Below, one piece after another: positions 1-12,554 of a stretch of DNA of 64,000 bases. Where the stretch lies: the NCBI GenBank assembly GCA_050084985.1, contig JBITNC010000001.1, positions 107,508,001-107,572,000 on the forward strand, written 5' to 3'. This DNA is from Nageia nagi. Lineage: Eukaryota; Pinophyta. How positions within the stretch are numbered: position 1 is the first letter of the stretch; each line of letters opens with the position of its first letter. The notes beneath the pieces were generated by a model, which saw nothing but the letters and a program-made list of their open reading frames with translations, was not told where the DNA came from and searched no databases. The position numbers and the translations under genes were made by a program.

Positions 1-3000
1 AGTCAATTGCATACTAACCACTAGGTATGTCATGCAATATTGTTCTTCTGATTACAAATATTTTAAACCATTTACATTTGAATCCTACACATTTGAATGA
101 TCTAAAATTCAATTGTATGATTTCTTGAATTTTTCCAACATATTGTATTTTTCCTTCTATCAAGTTTGCATATTTTGTACTTGCACAACTTACTTGATCA
201 AAATCAATCATCACCCTACAGTCAAAGGTCATTCTATTACTATCTTTTTTTTCAATTTGAAAGTGTTGAATGTATGCCCACATTGTAAGAAAAGATAATG
301 CTTGAACACATTTTTATATAAATTTTATATTAGTGCAAGTATTATATCTATATTAGCAATATCTATATTATAAAAAAATTTAAACTTAGGTCCATAAGAA
401 TTAATGAATAATTACCTCATAAGTACATCCATTAATTATATTTAAAGCATCTTCATAGGTTTTTTCTTCTACAACTTCAGCTAATTCTCTTCAATTGTTT
501 GCTTTATCCATGACCTTGGACACTCTTTTGGCCAATTTTCATCTCTTAAATGTGGAGGTATAAGTGTACTCCTTAGATGGTCACTACGAAAAAAAATACT
601 TTATGCTAGAATTGGAATTATTTTACTTTCATACATTTCAATCCATTATTTACAACACTCCATATTCATCATGATAAAATGGTTTATAGATTCATATATC
701 TCACATTCTACAATTTTTTTGAAGACATAAAATGAATTTGTTAGTAATTATTTATTAGATTAAATCAAAATTGCATGTATATAGTACTTATATAATTACT
801 ATTATTTAAAATGTAGTTAGTACCTTTATTAAGATCATATGATCTCCTATTTCATTCTAAAACCTCTCCTAATTTATCATTGTCTTTATCTATTTATAGC
901 CATATCATTGGACTTGAATCATGAATTTGAGATAAAAACTCACTTATATAAAAAAAGGACTTTTGCACAATATATCCCTCACACATAGATCCTTTTGGTA
1001 TTGACTTTTATCTAACAAATCCTTTTAGTAATTTCAAAAATCTTTACATAAAAAACATACTTCCAGTACTTACAACACTTGCTATTCCAATATCATCTAC
1101 TAGGTTGAGCAATAGATGAACTTGTATATCCATAAAAGCAATAGGTATTTCTTTTTCAAATTTACAGATAATTTCTATAATTTCTCTTTGTCATCTAGGG
1201 ATTTCACTGACATGTATTTACTTTCAAGTCAATCACCTATTTATGAAAATATAATTAATATCATCAAATGTATTAAAAATATATTGAAAACTACAAAACA
1301 ATAATAAATGCACTATATATTTTCATTGAACAATATTGTAAATAGCATGAAATACCTTAAAAATAATGATAATCAATAAATTGTGTATCTTAGATCAGTA
1401 GGTAAAGTCATACATCCACAAATTACAAGTAGAAAAATAATCTGTAGCAAAATTTATATTAATTAAAATATAAACAAATAAAATGTATATTAATACAAAT
1501 ATATATAAGGTTTTTGATATTCATATAATATGAAAATACCTTCAATAAGTTGTGATAATCATGAGACTTCAATTTTGTCATTTTTCCATCAATTATGAAT
1601 GCTTTTCTTAGAGATGATGCATATCTTATTGGTATTTTAATGGCTCTAACAATATTGTGTAGAATGTTCACTTCATCTTTGGTCATAAGCCATGAGGCTA
1701 GAATAGGTGCATTTGCTATTCCATTTGAAGTTTTAGTTACCCAAAAGGCACGTTTTGTTTTGGTAACCTTTAAGTCATATCTTAGTTGAATACTATCTAA
1801 TTCTTTGCTTGTTGTATATCAATATAAATAATATGCAACATTATTTATAATATGCATATGATCCAATAAATGTGTCACTAATAAATCCTTCTAGTATTCC
1901 AAATTATAAAAGATGAAAAATTTATTCATACCTAAAAACATATGCAAATGTAAATATGTAATTGATAAAATAATTGAATTAATGAAATTTTAAAAGGAAT
2001 GTTTGATATAGTATTTTATTAAATTTTACCTTGAGGTAAGTCATCTTTTTTAACAATAACATCCTTTGGGTCTTCAACAATACCTTCCTCAAAGGCTTTT
2101 ATTCAACATTTTTTTTTCACTTTCTTGGTACTTTTATAACCAATCCTTAGGATATGGATGTTTGGGAGTTTTTATGTGATCAATTTAACCATTAAACTAT
2201 GATTTCATATTTTGAAACTCATGATCTAATGATAAATGTTTTTTTTTACCAAGGTATTCTATCTTCTACAAGTGTTTTAAATATTTTACTGTGAGATTTT
2301 TTGCATACCATGGACAAGCATGATAATCTTTTGTATGTAAGCCTATAATAAATTTGTATTAGAGAATAATTACTATATCTAATTTTAGAAAATTAAATAT
2401 TTATAATTTATTTTTTTAATATAAATGTAAGTGTAATAGAAATTGTATATACATACCTAAAAAATACTAAAAAATGGATAATCATGTATAGTCCAACATA
2501 GTATGCCATACAATGTGAATGATCTTTGTTGGATGGGTCTACTTATGTCAATCACATTTTTAATTCCATTCCATAATTGCATTAGTTCATCAATTAATAG
2601 TTCAAGGTAGATATCCATATTTTTCACCTGATGTGATCCAAGAACTAAAAGAGTTAACATTAAATATTCCTTTTTCAAGGACATCCATGGAGGTATGTTT
2701 TAATTGACTATAAAAATGGGCCATATTAAATAATTATATGATTGTATGGAATGTGTATTAACACCATAAATTTCTAAAACCAACCTAAGACATTTAGGTT
2801 CATCTTGAAAGTTATTGGGCCACATATTTTCTATATATTTTATTTCTCTAGAATCTTTAGGAATGCATAATACATCATCTTCACTTATTGTTTGCATGCC
2901 AATCTATATATTGTGCAAGTGAATCACACTTATACATTCTAATTAATCTATAGATAATTGGAAGATGATGAACAACCTTTAAAGAATGTTTTTTCCTATA

Positions 3001-3705
3001 GTTCCTGCACGATATCTATTTGGACCACACTTTGGACATACGCTCAATTTTTCATATTTTCCTCTATATAATATGCGATCATTAACATAATCATGGTATG
3101 AAACACATGGTATCCCCACATCCTTAAAAAACATTTTACGCTTTTATATATGAATAAGGGATGACATTGTCACTTGGAATCAGTTTTTCATTTAGTAACC
3201 TATAATACAAATAAGACCATAAAATTATTATGTATATAATAAACCAAGTTTGAAAAATGTTCAATATTTTAAAAAAAATGAAAAACATTATAAAAATAAA
3301 TACATACTTCAAAAGATCATTGACACTTGTATCTAACCATCCATTTTTGGCCTTTATATTCATGATGAGTAGGAACAATTCCAACTTGGAAATAGATTGT
3401 CCATTGTATAAAGGCATTTTAGCAACAACATACATGTTATCATTTTCTAAATCATCTCCTTTTCCATCATCATGTGTATGAGGATTATCATTCATATCAA
3501 CATTTGTATCATTTTCATGTGTATAAATTAATTGAAATAAATCATGCATTGCATTTTTATGTTGATCATGAGCATTATAATATCTTTCATCATTTTTATT
3601 ATCTAAATTCATGAGTTGAACATGAGCCATTGAATTTGGATTTGTAATGAATTCTATATATGTATCCCTACTTAATATATTCTTTAGTTGCTTCCTTTTT
3701 TCCAA
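1..3705 (-). pseudogene. CACTA (En/Spm) TNP2-type transposase, decayed, C-terminus off the left edge
   Basis: This is a DNA transposase of the CACTA superfamily, read right to left. Blocks appear in family order. Near 3,420-3,310 is KAKNGWLDTSVNDLLK, followed by a 108-bp GT-AG intron (3,200-3,307) and a continuation through VIPYSYIKA. At 2,890-2,700 is a segment ending NYLIWPIFIVN. At 2,684-2,460 it continues to CWTIHDYPFFS. Near 2,340 is HACPWYAK. At 1,740-1,540 is the block with YASSLRKA and LKSHDYHNLLK. At 1,150-940 are LLNLVDD and SMCEGYIVQKS. At 283-14 is the C-terminal FKCKWF region. The order and spacing match plant TNP2 proteins (family knowledge). Stops and frameshifts break the frame between blocks, so it is not functional. 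The terminal inverted repeats are not visible; the left end lies outside the window. Confidence 0.85.
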
Positions 3706-5549
3706 TGAATATTTTTTTAATGCAAGATTGGCATATAAGATATTGTATTTGACTCATCTTATGTATCTACTATAGTATGATGTGCCTATGAAATTAGTTA
3801 TTATAAATAATTAATATAATTAAAAAAATAACTTTAATAAGTATTTGTAATATCCAATAAGTATATGTCAATAACTTTAACAAGTACATAAGTTTTTGTA
3901 AAAATTGCACAAATAACATTAGTTTAAGTAAAAATATATCAACAATATCAACAATTATGTTCTTCAAAAAATAACCTCCCTTAAGGATCTTTAACAAAAT
4001 AGCAAATAACATAGTCTAAAATCATAACTACATGCCTAACACTACAAATATTATTCAATTTCTACTACAATCTCTTTTTTATTTACACTTTTGTCCTAGT
4101 TTAATAAATACATTTGGATCTCCTAAATCCATACATCTCTTATGTGCTAGAATATATTTCTCAAAAATACAATTTGTTATACTACCTATGCCTTTGGAGC
4201 TATTTATATATCCTATAATGTTTCCATGTATCTTTCATCAAACATCAATATACATACATTTTGCATCTTTTATTTGTGATGTTGCATTTCCACACATACC
4301 ATATTTATCCATATTAAAGAAATATTATGTTAATATCCTCCATTCTGTTATATTGTAAATTGGCCCACAAAATAGCATCAATGGTTCTTTTTTAGTGAAT
4401 GGAAGAACTCATACATTTGATAATATAAATAAACCCATGTATGAATTAGTTATATTATAAAGTTTAATCATTTATGAATTACCATAATAAGTGAATTATT
4501 CATAAGCTTTTCAAAAAGGTTTTTCGATTGGCCATGCACCATGTGACTTATGGTCATAGATAGACTTGTATAAATGTACAACATCAGGTGTTAAATGCAA
4601 ATCACCAACTCTCTCATCTAGTAGCTTGACTGGCTCAATATTTGGTAGCTATAATCAATGAATTTATCCTTCATTTATTATTCTTGTACATTTTTTTTCT
4701 CTATATTTATCTAATGAATTTGCATATTCTAGCATTTTAGTCCTAAAATTCTCTTTTAAATGTTCAACACATCTAGTAGGTTAAATTGGACCAATGGGAT
4801 ATTTCTTAACTATGGGAGGTAATGCTCCCTCTATATTAGGTAGACCATTAATTTCATAATAATGTATTTTTACATATCCTCTTCAATTTTTTACCAAAGA
4901 GTGATAGGGTCACTAAATCCTTCTATTGCACTTTCATCCATTGGTTCAACTCATGGAAATGTAGATCCTACTGGGTACAACTTTGCAGCTACTTTATCTC
5001 TTCTAATTAAAGACTTAATTGAGGCTAATAAGAATTTTTATTGGGCCTAATATAAACATCAATACAAATAAGAAAATCCTTCATGACAAAATTGAAAATC
5101 AAATTAAATAGTCATGCATGCTAATTAATTACCTCATAATCATTATCATTCTTTGAAGATGAAGATTGAATACAATCCTGCAATATTATCCACAATATTA
5201 ACTAATTAATAAAAGCATATAATTTCATAAAAGTGAAAATTTAATTGATTTTAAATTTCTACTTATCTAATAAAATTTAAGTATACATTCATAATATATA
5301 CTCTATTTTCATTTGAAGATATATTTATTCTCCTAGGATGAATGTTTGATGTTATTTGGTCTTCATCATCTGATGATGAAATATTTATCCTCCTCTCATG
5401 AATTAATGGTCATATAGGATCATCATAAGATGAGATGTCATTAGTCCTTTTATCCCTCAACATATTAATCACCAAGCCAATGATGATATTGATAATAATA
5501 TCAATAACATCCTTCAATATTGATCAATACAATTAGAAATAATGGATTT
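3706..5549. other. Unassigned A+T-rich flank of the CACTA remnant
   Basis: On the minus strand there are short open stretches at about 4,330-4,070, 4,670-4,510 and 4,850-4,710, but they match no family I can name. They lie upstream of the transposase on the same strand, so they could be its degraded 5' exons or the second CACTA gene. A plus-strand open frame at 4,032-4,358 is only as long as expected by chance. No terminal CACTA motif was found at the right side. Confidence 0.3.
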
Positions 5550-5554
5550 TAAGT

Positions 5555-5965
5555 TAAAAGTTTAGGATGAAGGGTTTAGGATTTAGGGTTTAAGTTTTAT
5601 TATTTATGGTTTATGGTTTAGGATTTAAGGTTTAGGGTTTAAGATTTAAGGTGTAGGGTTTAGGATGTAGGGTCTATGATTTAAGGTCTAGGATGTAGGG
5701 TTTAGGGTTTATGATGTAGGGTTTAGGATGAAGAGTTTATGTTATAGGGTTTAGGATGAAGGGTTTAGGATTTAGGATGTAGGGTTTAGGATTTATGATG
5801 AAGGATTTAGGGTTTAGGATGTAGGGTTTAGAGTTTATAATTTAGGGTTTAGAATTTAAGGTCTAAAATGTTGGGTTTATGATGTAGGGGTTAAGGTCTA
5901 GGCTTTAAAGTAGGGAATTAAATATTAAAGGTTTAAGTTTAAATATTTAGGGTTTAAGATTTAAA
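5555..5965 (+). repeat. Degenerate TTTAGGG telomere-like tract (interstitial)
   Basis: About 400 bases are built almost entirely from variants of GGGTTTAGGATTTA and TTTAGGG, read on the plus strand. The G-rich strand is continuous in one direction. Perfect heptamers are mixed with TTTAGGA, TGTAGGG and TTAAGGT variants, so this is an old interstitial array and not a chromosome end. Confidence 0.85.
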
Positions 5966-6177
5966 CAACCTATATGTCTACATAAGATAATATAATATTT
6001 AAATCTTGTTTACAATTTTACAAATATACATCAAATGATATAAATTCCTAATTACTTTATCATGCAATGCGATATGATTATCATTTTTTACAATTTCACA
6101 AATTGATTAAATCTTATTAATGTGAGTGATGTAAATATTATCATTTAATTTTTAAATTTTCCTATAATGTATACTAG

Positions 6178-6710
6178 TCAAGTATTAAAATAAGGTAAGC
6201 TAGTAAAACTATAAGCTGGATTTACCATAACTTGCCAATGAGTCACATAATTGTATATTAGAACTGGTCATTACAACTCTGTATCCACCATCACCAATCT
6301 AACCCTTTCCTAACCAACATAGGATCCAAGATCAATATGGAAGCTAAAAAGGCTTCCTATGACTAAGTCCCAGCATGGTGACTAAATGTGTTCCCATTTT
6401 GTAATGGGGCATTGGGAATACCATCGAGTGATTAGTTAATGGCTTACTAAGAGTATCAACCCTTAATGACATAGATAATGGATTGATTAGTCCATTAGTG
6501 TCACCCATGCAACTCTCATATCCCTTATTTATAATCATTAAATGGAAAGTAATGACTCCTATCCTAATGGAAGACTACCTTGGTGATTAAATCCAAGTGT
6601 ATCCTACACTATGACTCAATAATTATGGTGGTGGGAACTTAAAAAAATAGAATCAATGGTTGGTCATCACCTTCAACTCATTGATGTTAATTTTAAATAT
6701 ATCATGCATA
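6178..6710. repeat. Dispersed repeat, copy 1 (second copy at 49,960-50,290)
   Basis: The stretch shares scattered but collinear similarity with 49,960-50,290. The clearest block is AATCAATGGTTGGT followed by CAACTCATTGATGTTAATTTTA, paired with the copy near 50,228. Weaker matches lie around the preceding TAATGGAAAGT block and the AATAAGGTA start. The second copy sits just upstream of the gag of a minus-strand gypsy element, so both may be pieces of an LTR or leader. No coding content was seen. Confidence 0.5.
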
Positions 6711-7540
6711 TGCATCTAAGAAATAAAATAACTATATTAACATTTCACTAACATTAACATAGCATTAACACTAACATCATATTAACTATATTAGCATAAC
6801 ATTAACATCTAGTTATCTAAATTAGCAAGGCATTAACATCGAATGAACACTAACATCACATTAACTATATTAACATAACATTAACATCATATTATCTATA
6901 TTAACATGACATTAATATCATATTAACATTAACATAATATTAACATTGCATTAACTATATTAGCATGGTATTAGCATCGCATTAACATTAATATCACATT
7001 AACTCTATTAACATCATATTATCCATATTAGCATGGCATCAATATAGCATTAACAATAACATAACATTAAAATAATATGAACATAATATTAACATCAAAT
7101 TGCATCAAATATTGACATATAAAATTATCATATCTTGCCAATGAGTCACATAACGATATATTAGAAATGGTCATTACAACTTTGCCTCCATTGTAAACAA
7201 TCTAAACATTATCTAATAGATGTAGGCTTCAATATTGATAATGTTAACATTAAAATTAATGTATAGCATTAACATTACCATAACATTAACATTGATATAG
7301 CATTAACATACCATTACCATTAACATTGATATAAACAAACCAACATTAACATATATCATTCACATTAATGTAACATTAACTATCACATAACATTAATATT
7401 GACATGATATTAACATATTTGAAACCTGTAACATCAAATCCTAATCCAAAAACCCTAACTTGACTCCTAACTCTAACATTCTCATTATACATATTAACAT
7501 AAGTACAATAACATTAACTAAGCATTAATGATATCATAAT
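6690..7540. repeat. ATTAACAT-type short tandem array
   Basis: Roughly 800 bases consist of irregularly spaced CATTAACAT, ATATTAACAT and TATTAGCAT units of about 9-14 bases with small insertions. The array is interrupted at 7,126-7,220 by a second copy of the non-repetitive stretch found at 6,226-6,320 (it shares TTGCCAATGAGTCACATAA). The array was therefore duplicated together with flanking sequence, or it expanded around it. Confidence 0.8.
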
Positions 7541-7559
7541 ATTAAAATTGCATTTTATT

Positions 7560-8461
7560 AATTTAATAGTATTTATAACTTAATTTTTTTACGAATCAAT
7601 CTAAATATTTACATATTTTTAAAAATATTTAATAATTTTAAAAGTAAATATTTATGAATTTAATATAATATTTTTTAAGTATTTTTTAATCTAAATATGA
7701 TTTAAAATTATTTAATATTTTTTAAGGTTTAGGATGAATGTAATATTTTTTTTTTTTTTTTTGATGTTAATTTTTTTTTAAGCATGGTGCATTGCTTGAG
7801 CAATGCATCAAGATAACCATGCAATTGTAAAAAATAAAAAGGGCATACCCCACATGCCCCACTAATCATTCATTCAGACAAATATCATGAGAGGGACATG
7901 AAAAAGAGTTTTTTTCCATGGGAGAGGGGGACATAAGGGTTAGATTTGGACAAAATCTAACTATTTTCTATCAGATCCATGTCAGATTTGTCATATTCAC
8001 AACCAGATTCAAAGGTAACTATACTAAATCCATTTTTTCTATTTTCTAAAGCATTTTTACAATAAATATTTAATATTTTCTTAATGGAAATATAATATTT
8101 TTGCATGTATTTGATATTTTTTATATTGAATTATAAAAATATAGGAAAAACCTCCAAAATTGATCAAAAATAAAACCCCTAAATCTTAGGAACATGAAAA
8201 CCCTAGACTCTAGATAAAAAACTATTATTTACAAAATTAAACCTACAGTTTGGAAAAAAAACTAAGGTTTACAAAATTAAACTTAGGGTTTGAAAAAAAA
8301 TCAAAATTTACAAATTAGGGTTTTACTTTTGCTATACAAAATTAAGAAAATTTGAAAATTTCATTAAAAAGGTACAAAAACATACCATATAGGTCCTTAT
8401 TTTTTTTTTCTTTGTTATATCAAAATGATCATGTGATCTCCATTTGTATAGAACTTTAGGG
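7560..8461. other. Low-complexity A+T-rich DNA, no gene seen
   Basis: This stretch holds homopolymer A and T runs and a few isolated TTAGGG-like words near 8,270-8,330 that foreshadow the next array. No coding frame with recognisable content exists on either strand. Confidence 0.5.
7782..7822. repeat. Short perfect inverted repeat (two-step hairpin)
   Basis: An inner 9-bp stem TGCATTGCT / AGCAATGCA has a 2-base loop. It is flanked by an outer arm pair GCATGGT / ACCATGC. It could form a small cruciform. Directly upstream is a poly-T run at about 7,747-7,762. Confidence 0.7.
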
Positions 8462-8925
8462 TTATTATTTGTAAAAATTTAGGGTTATTTTTGACTTCAA
8501 ATTTAATGTTAATTTTTGCAAAACAATTAGGTTATTTTATAAAAAAAAGTAGGGTTAATTTTTTTAAATTAGGTTTAATTTTTGTAAAAAAATTAGGATT
8601 AATTTTTGTAAAAAAAATAGGGTTAATTTTCATTAAAAAAATTAGGGTTAATTTTAACTTAAAATTTAGGGTTAATTTTAACTTAAAATTTAGGGTTAAT
8701 TTAACTTAAAATTTAGGGTTAATTTTGTAAAAAAATAGGATTAATTTTTTGTAAAAATTTAGGGTTAAATTTTGTAAAAAATTAGGATTAATTTTTTGTA
8801 AAAATTTAGGGTTAAATTTTGTAAAAAAATAGGGTTAATATTTATAAAAAAGTAAGGTTAGTTTTTGTAAAAATTAAGGGTTAATTTTTGTAAAAAATTA
8901 GGGTTAATGTTTAGGTGTTAGGTGT
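8462..8925 (+). repeat. Minisatellite of TTAGGGTTAATTTT + GTAAAAA units
   Basis: About 18-20 tandem copies of a roughly 22-28 base unit combine a telomere-like TTAGGGTTA with an A/T run (TTTTTGTAAAAA or TTTTAACTTAAAA). The open frame at 8,491-8,709 is only a translation of this repeat and is not a gene. Its 3' border grades into the telomere-like block that starts near 8,905. Confidence 0.85.
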
Positions 8926-10620
8926 TTGGGTTAGGGTTTAAAGGTTTGGGTTAGGGTTTAAGGGTTTGGGTGTTTGGGTTTAATTTTAGGGTTAAGAATT
9001 AAGATATTTGGGGTTATATATGGTTAGGATTTAGGGATTTGGATTAAGGGTTTAGGTTAGGGTTTAATTAAGGGTTCAAGTTACGATTGGAAGTTAGGGT
9101 TTTATTTTAAGGTAACTTAAAATTTAATATATAATATAATTTACTTTTAAATTTTAAACATATAATATTTTATTATTTATAAATTTTAAAAATATAATTC
9201 AAGTTAGGGGTTTAGGTTTAGATGTTAGGTGTTTGGGTTAGAGTTTAAAGTTTTGGATTAGAGTTTAAGGTTAAGGATTTGTGTTAGAGTTTAGGGCTAA
9301 GAATTAAGAGTTTTTGGGGTTATATATGGTTAGGATTTAGGAGTTTGAATTAAGGATTAAGGGTTTGGGTTAGGGTTTAATTAAGGATTTAAGTTACAAT
9401 TAAGAGTTAGGGTTTTATTTTAACATAACTTTAAATTTAATATTTTAAATATAAAATATTTTATTATTTATAAATTTTAAAAATATAATTCAAGTTAAAG
9501 GTTTAGGTTCAGGTGTTAGGTGTTTAGGTTAGGGTTTAAAATTTTGGGTTAGGATTTAAGGGTTAAGGGTTTAGGTTTAGGTGTTAGATGTTTAGGTTAG
9601 GGTTTAAAAGTTTGGGTTAAGGTTTAAGGGTTAAGGTTTTAGGTTTAAGTTTAGGATTAAGAATTAAGATTTTTGGGGTTATATATGGTTAAGATTTAGA
9701 GGTTTGGGTTCAATTAAGGGTTTGAGTTATGATTAGTAGTTAGGGTTTTATTTTAAAGTAACTTAAAATTTAATATTTTAAATTCTAAACATATAATATT
9801 TTATAATTTATAAATTTTTAAAATATAATTCAAGTTAGGGATTTAGGTTTAGGTGTTAGGTATTTAGGTTAGGGTTTAAAGGTTTGGGTTTGGGTTTGGG
9901 TTTAAGTTTAGGGTTAAGAATTAAGATTTTTAGGGTTATATATGGTTAGGATTTAGGAGTTTGGTTTAGGGTTTACTTAAGGGTTTGAGTTATGATTAGA
10001 AGTTAGGGTTTTATTTGAACATAACTTAAAATTTAATATTTTAAATTTTAAACATATAATATTTTATTATTTATAAATTTTAAAAATATAATTCAAGTTA
10101 GGAGTTTAGGTTTAGGTGTTAGGTGATTAGGTTAGGGTTTAAAGGATTAAGTTAGGGTTATAGGTTGTGATAATTTAAGGGTTAAGGGTTTGGGTTAGGG
10201 TTTAAGGGTTTAGGTTATGGTTTAAGGGTTTATGTTAGGATTTAAGGGTTAGGAGTTTGGGTTTGAGTTCAATGTTACGGTTTTATGGGTTTGGATTTGA
10301 GTTAAAAATTAGGGTTTAAGGATTATGGTGAGGAATTAAGGGTAAGGGTTAGGATTTAAAGAATATGGTTAGGATTTAAGGATTATGGTTAGGGTTTAAG
10401 GGTTAGGGGTTAAGGTTAGAGTTTAAGAGTTTAGGTTTGACTTAGGGGTTACAATTTAAGTGTTAGAGGTTTAGGTTTGAGTTGAGGGTTTAAGATTTAA
10501 GTTAAGATTTAAGGTTTAAGGATTAAGGGTTTTGATTTGAGTTGAGAGTTAAGAATTAATATATTAGGGGTGTTAGTTTATTAGGAATTAGGGGTTAATT
10601 AGGGGTTTGGGTTACTCATC
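8905..10620 (+). repeat. Large telomere-like block with higher-order repeat structure
   Basis: The block is made of GGGTTTAGGG, GTTTGGGTTAGGG and GGTTAAGGG variants on the plus strand. From about 8,905 to 10,150 these are organised into a longer unit. The anchor ATATAATTCAAGTTA ends each AT-rich linker, near 9,200, 9,490, 9,830 and 10,095. The anchor GGGTTATATATGGTTA recurs near 9,011, 9,317, 9,676 and 9,941. Unit length is therefore about 260-360 bases, and the longest copy holds an internal partial duplication. From 10,150 to 10,620 only the degenerate heptamer-like sequence remains. Confidence 0.85.
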
Positions 10621-10844
10621 AATATTATTATAAATAATTGACATAGCTTAAAATAACAAAGGTAGGTTGAATTTACAAAGTTAACATCCTAAATTTCATC
10701 CATTGTATCCATATTACAATGTGTCCCAATGAAAACCTTTATAAATTTAATATTAACATACTATGTTAGGTTTATTAAATTGAATAGTTTTAAATTTTTA
10801 ATACTAATCATATTTTTTATTATTATCTTTATTTAGTGATTATC

Positions 10845-12310
10845 ATGGCTAAATATAGGAGGGAAAAGTAGCAAAAACTCCAAATTCAACTACAAGCAAG
10901 AAGGGTTTTGTAAGTATTTATTTATGAATGTGATTTGCTTAATTTTTATTTAATAAATATTTATTTCAAAAGAAAAATTAACTTTATTTTTTTTATCTTT
11001 TTGTAAAGAGTAAGGTGATGTCTAAACTATATAAAATGGCTACATAATGGATGCAAAGGAGTGATATTGATAGAAAAATTAATAGAAAAATGGGCATTGG
11101 GCCTTTAGCCACTGGGCCTTTTAGGCCTACTACTAGTGTGGATCAACCATCATCGACGAACTCATCATTAGATAGTAACATTATTTATTTTTTTAATTTT
11201 AAAAAAATTGATTGAGGTTAACGTGGTAATTATATATGTGCAATCAATCAATAAGAAGATTGTATTTGCAACATGCAAGGGCACCAATGACATTAAGATT
11301 AAGGTGGATGAGAAGGGTGTTCTAATTAAATATCAAAATGGTAAGAATTGATTTTAAAATATACATATTTATATATTTATTTTGGAATATATTAATTTAC
11401 TAGTATTATTAAATTCTCTTAGTGGAATTTTTTATGATACTCTCAGGAAATGCACTTTCCACCAATTCAATCACACCATAGATCTCGAGTGGAAAAAATA
11501 AAGTAAAGTAGGTATATATATAATTTCTATGTTTAATTTTATGCTTAATATTTTTTATAAATTATTATTAATATTAAACTTTACTTAATTTTTTTAATTC
11601 ATTTTCTAAAAAAAATATGTATTTTACAACAAAACAAAGAGTCATAGATATCTTGAAAAGAGAATTTGGTGATGCATGGAACCCAAAATGAGTATTGCAA
11701 TAAATGGGCAAGAATTTGTATTGAAGAAGAAATAAAATCAAAAAATTCTTAAAAATCAACATAAATAAAGTATCCCTATAGATGTTGACAAGAAGGTGTG
11801 GAAGAGCCTAATGTAGAAGGTGGAGGAGGAGGAGGATGTGTGTAGAGAATCCACTATTGAACCATTTAAGTAGGGATTGAAAAAAGATATGTAAGTATAT
11901 TAAATTATTTATTTAATATTTTATACATGAATATTTATATAATTAAGTTATATACATAAAATATTATTTAAGTAAATATGTATTTTTGCAGTATGATAAT
12001 ATGGTAGGTATCCTACAAAAGATGAAGTAAAATTTTCCCTGAAAAATGGTTTTCAAGAACTAGTCTTGAAAATAGCTTCTAATATTGTAAGTAATATTTA
12101 ATTATTTTTTAATTAATTATATTATTTTAATATTAACTTGTAAATTTTTTATTTTTTCATATTTACTCATATTTAGTTGATTATTCTTTGCAAGGTGAGG
12201 AGGGTCAATCGGAGGGTGGCTGAGAGGAGGGTGAAGAGGAGGGTAACCAAGAGGGGTGGAAAGTTTCTAGAATAGATGAAGATTATGAATATTACACTAG
12301 GCATGATCAT
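10845..12310 (+). pseudogene. Decayed multi-exon gene, possibly plant transposase_24 / CACTA ORF2-like
   Basis: Several short coding-like exons lie in one direction with plausible splice borders. Exon 1 starts at the ATG near 10,846 (MAKYRREK) and ends before GTAAGT near 10,909. A second begins after AAAG near 11,009 and carries MQRSDIDRKINRKMG and GPFRPTTSVDQPSSTNSS. A third (KGTNDIKIKVDEKGVLIKYQ) ends at GTAAGA near 11,342. A later block has VIDILKREFGDAWNP and DVDKKVWKSL before GTAAGT near 11,891. The basic block and the DVDKKVW motif recall the second gene of plant CACTA elements, but the match is weak. In-frame stops are present. It is opposite in strand to the transposase at 1-3,705, so it is probably a separate element. 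Confidence 0.4.
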
Positions 12311-12554
12311 GATAGTGAATGACCCATTTCCATGCATTTGTATGTACTAGGCATGGACTTTTTTATTGATTGATTGAGATTATACACATCTAATTATTAA
12401 TTTAATGTGTTATATTATTTATACATAATGTGTTTTAAGTTTTATTCTTATTATGCTTATATGTTTAAATTTTAATTTATTTTACTTTTAATTTATTATT
12501 TTAATGTATCTCTAATGTATATATATTACATTTAATGTATTTGAATGTATTATA

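Noticed and set aside
4032-4358. 108-codon plus-strand frame
   Set aside because: It is hydrophobic and unlike any known family, opposite to the transposon strand, and of a length expected by chance at this A+T content.
8491-8709. 72-codon plus-strand frame rich in Phe, Lys and Val
   Set aside because: It is a translation of the TTAGGGTTAATTTT minisatellite; the protein repeats only mirror the DNA repeats.
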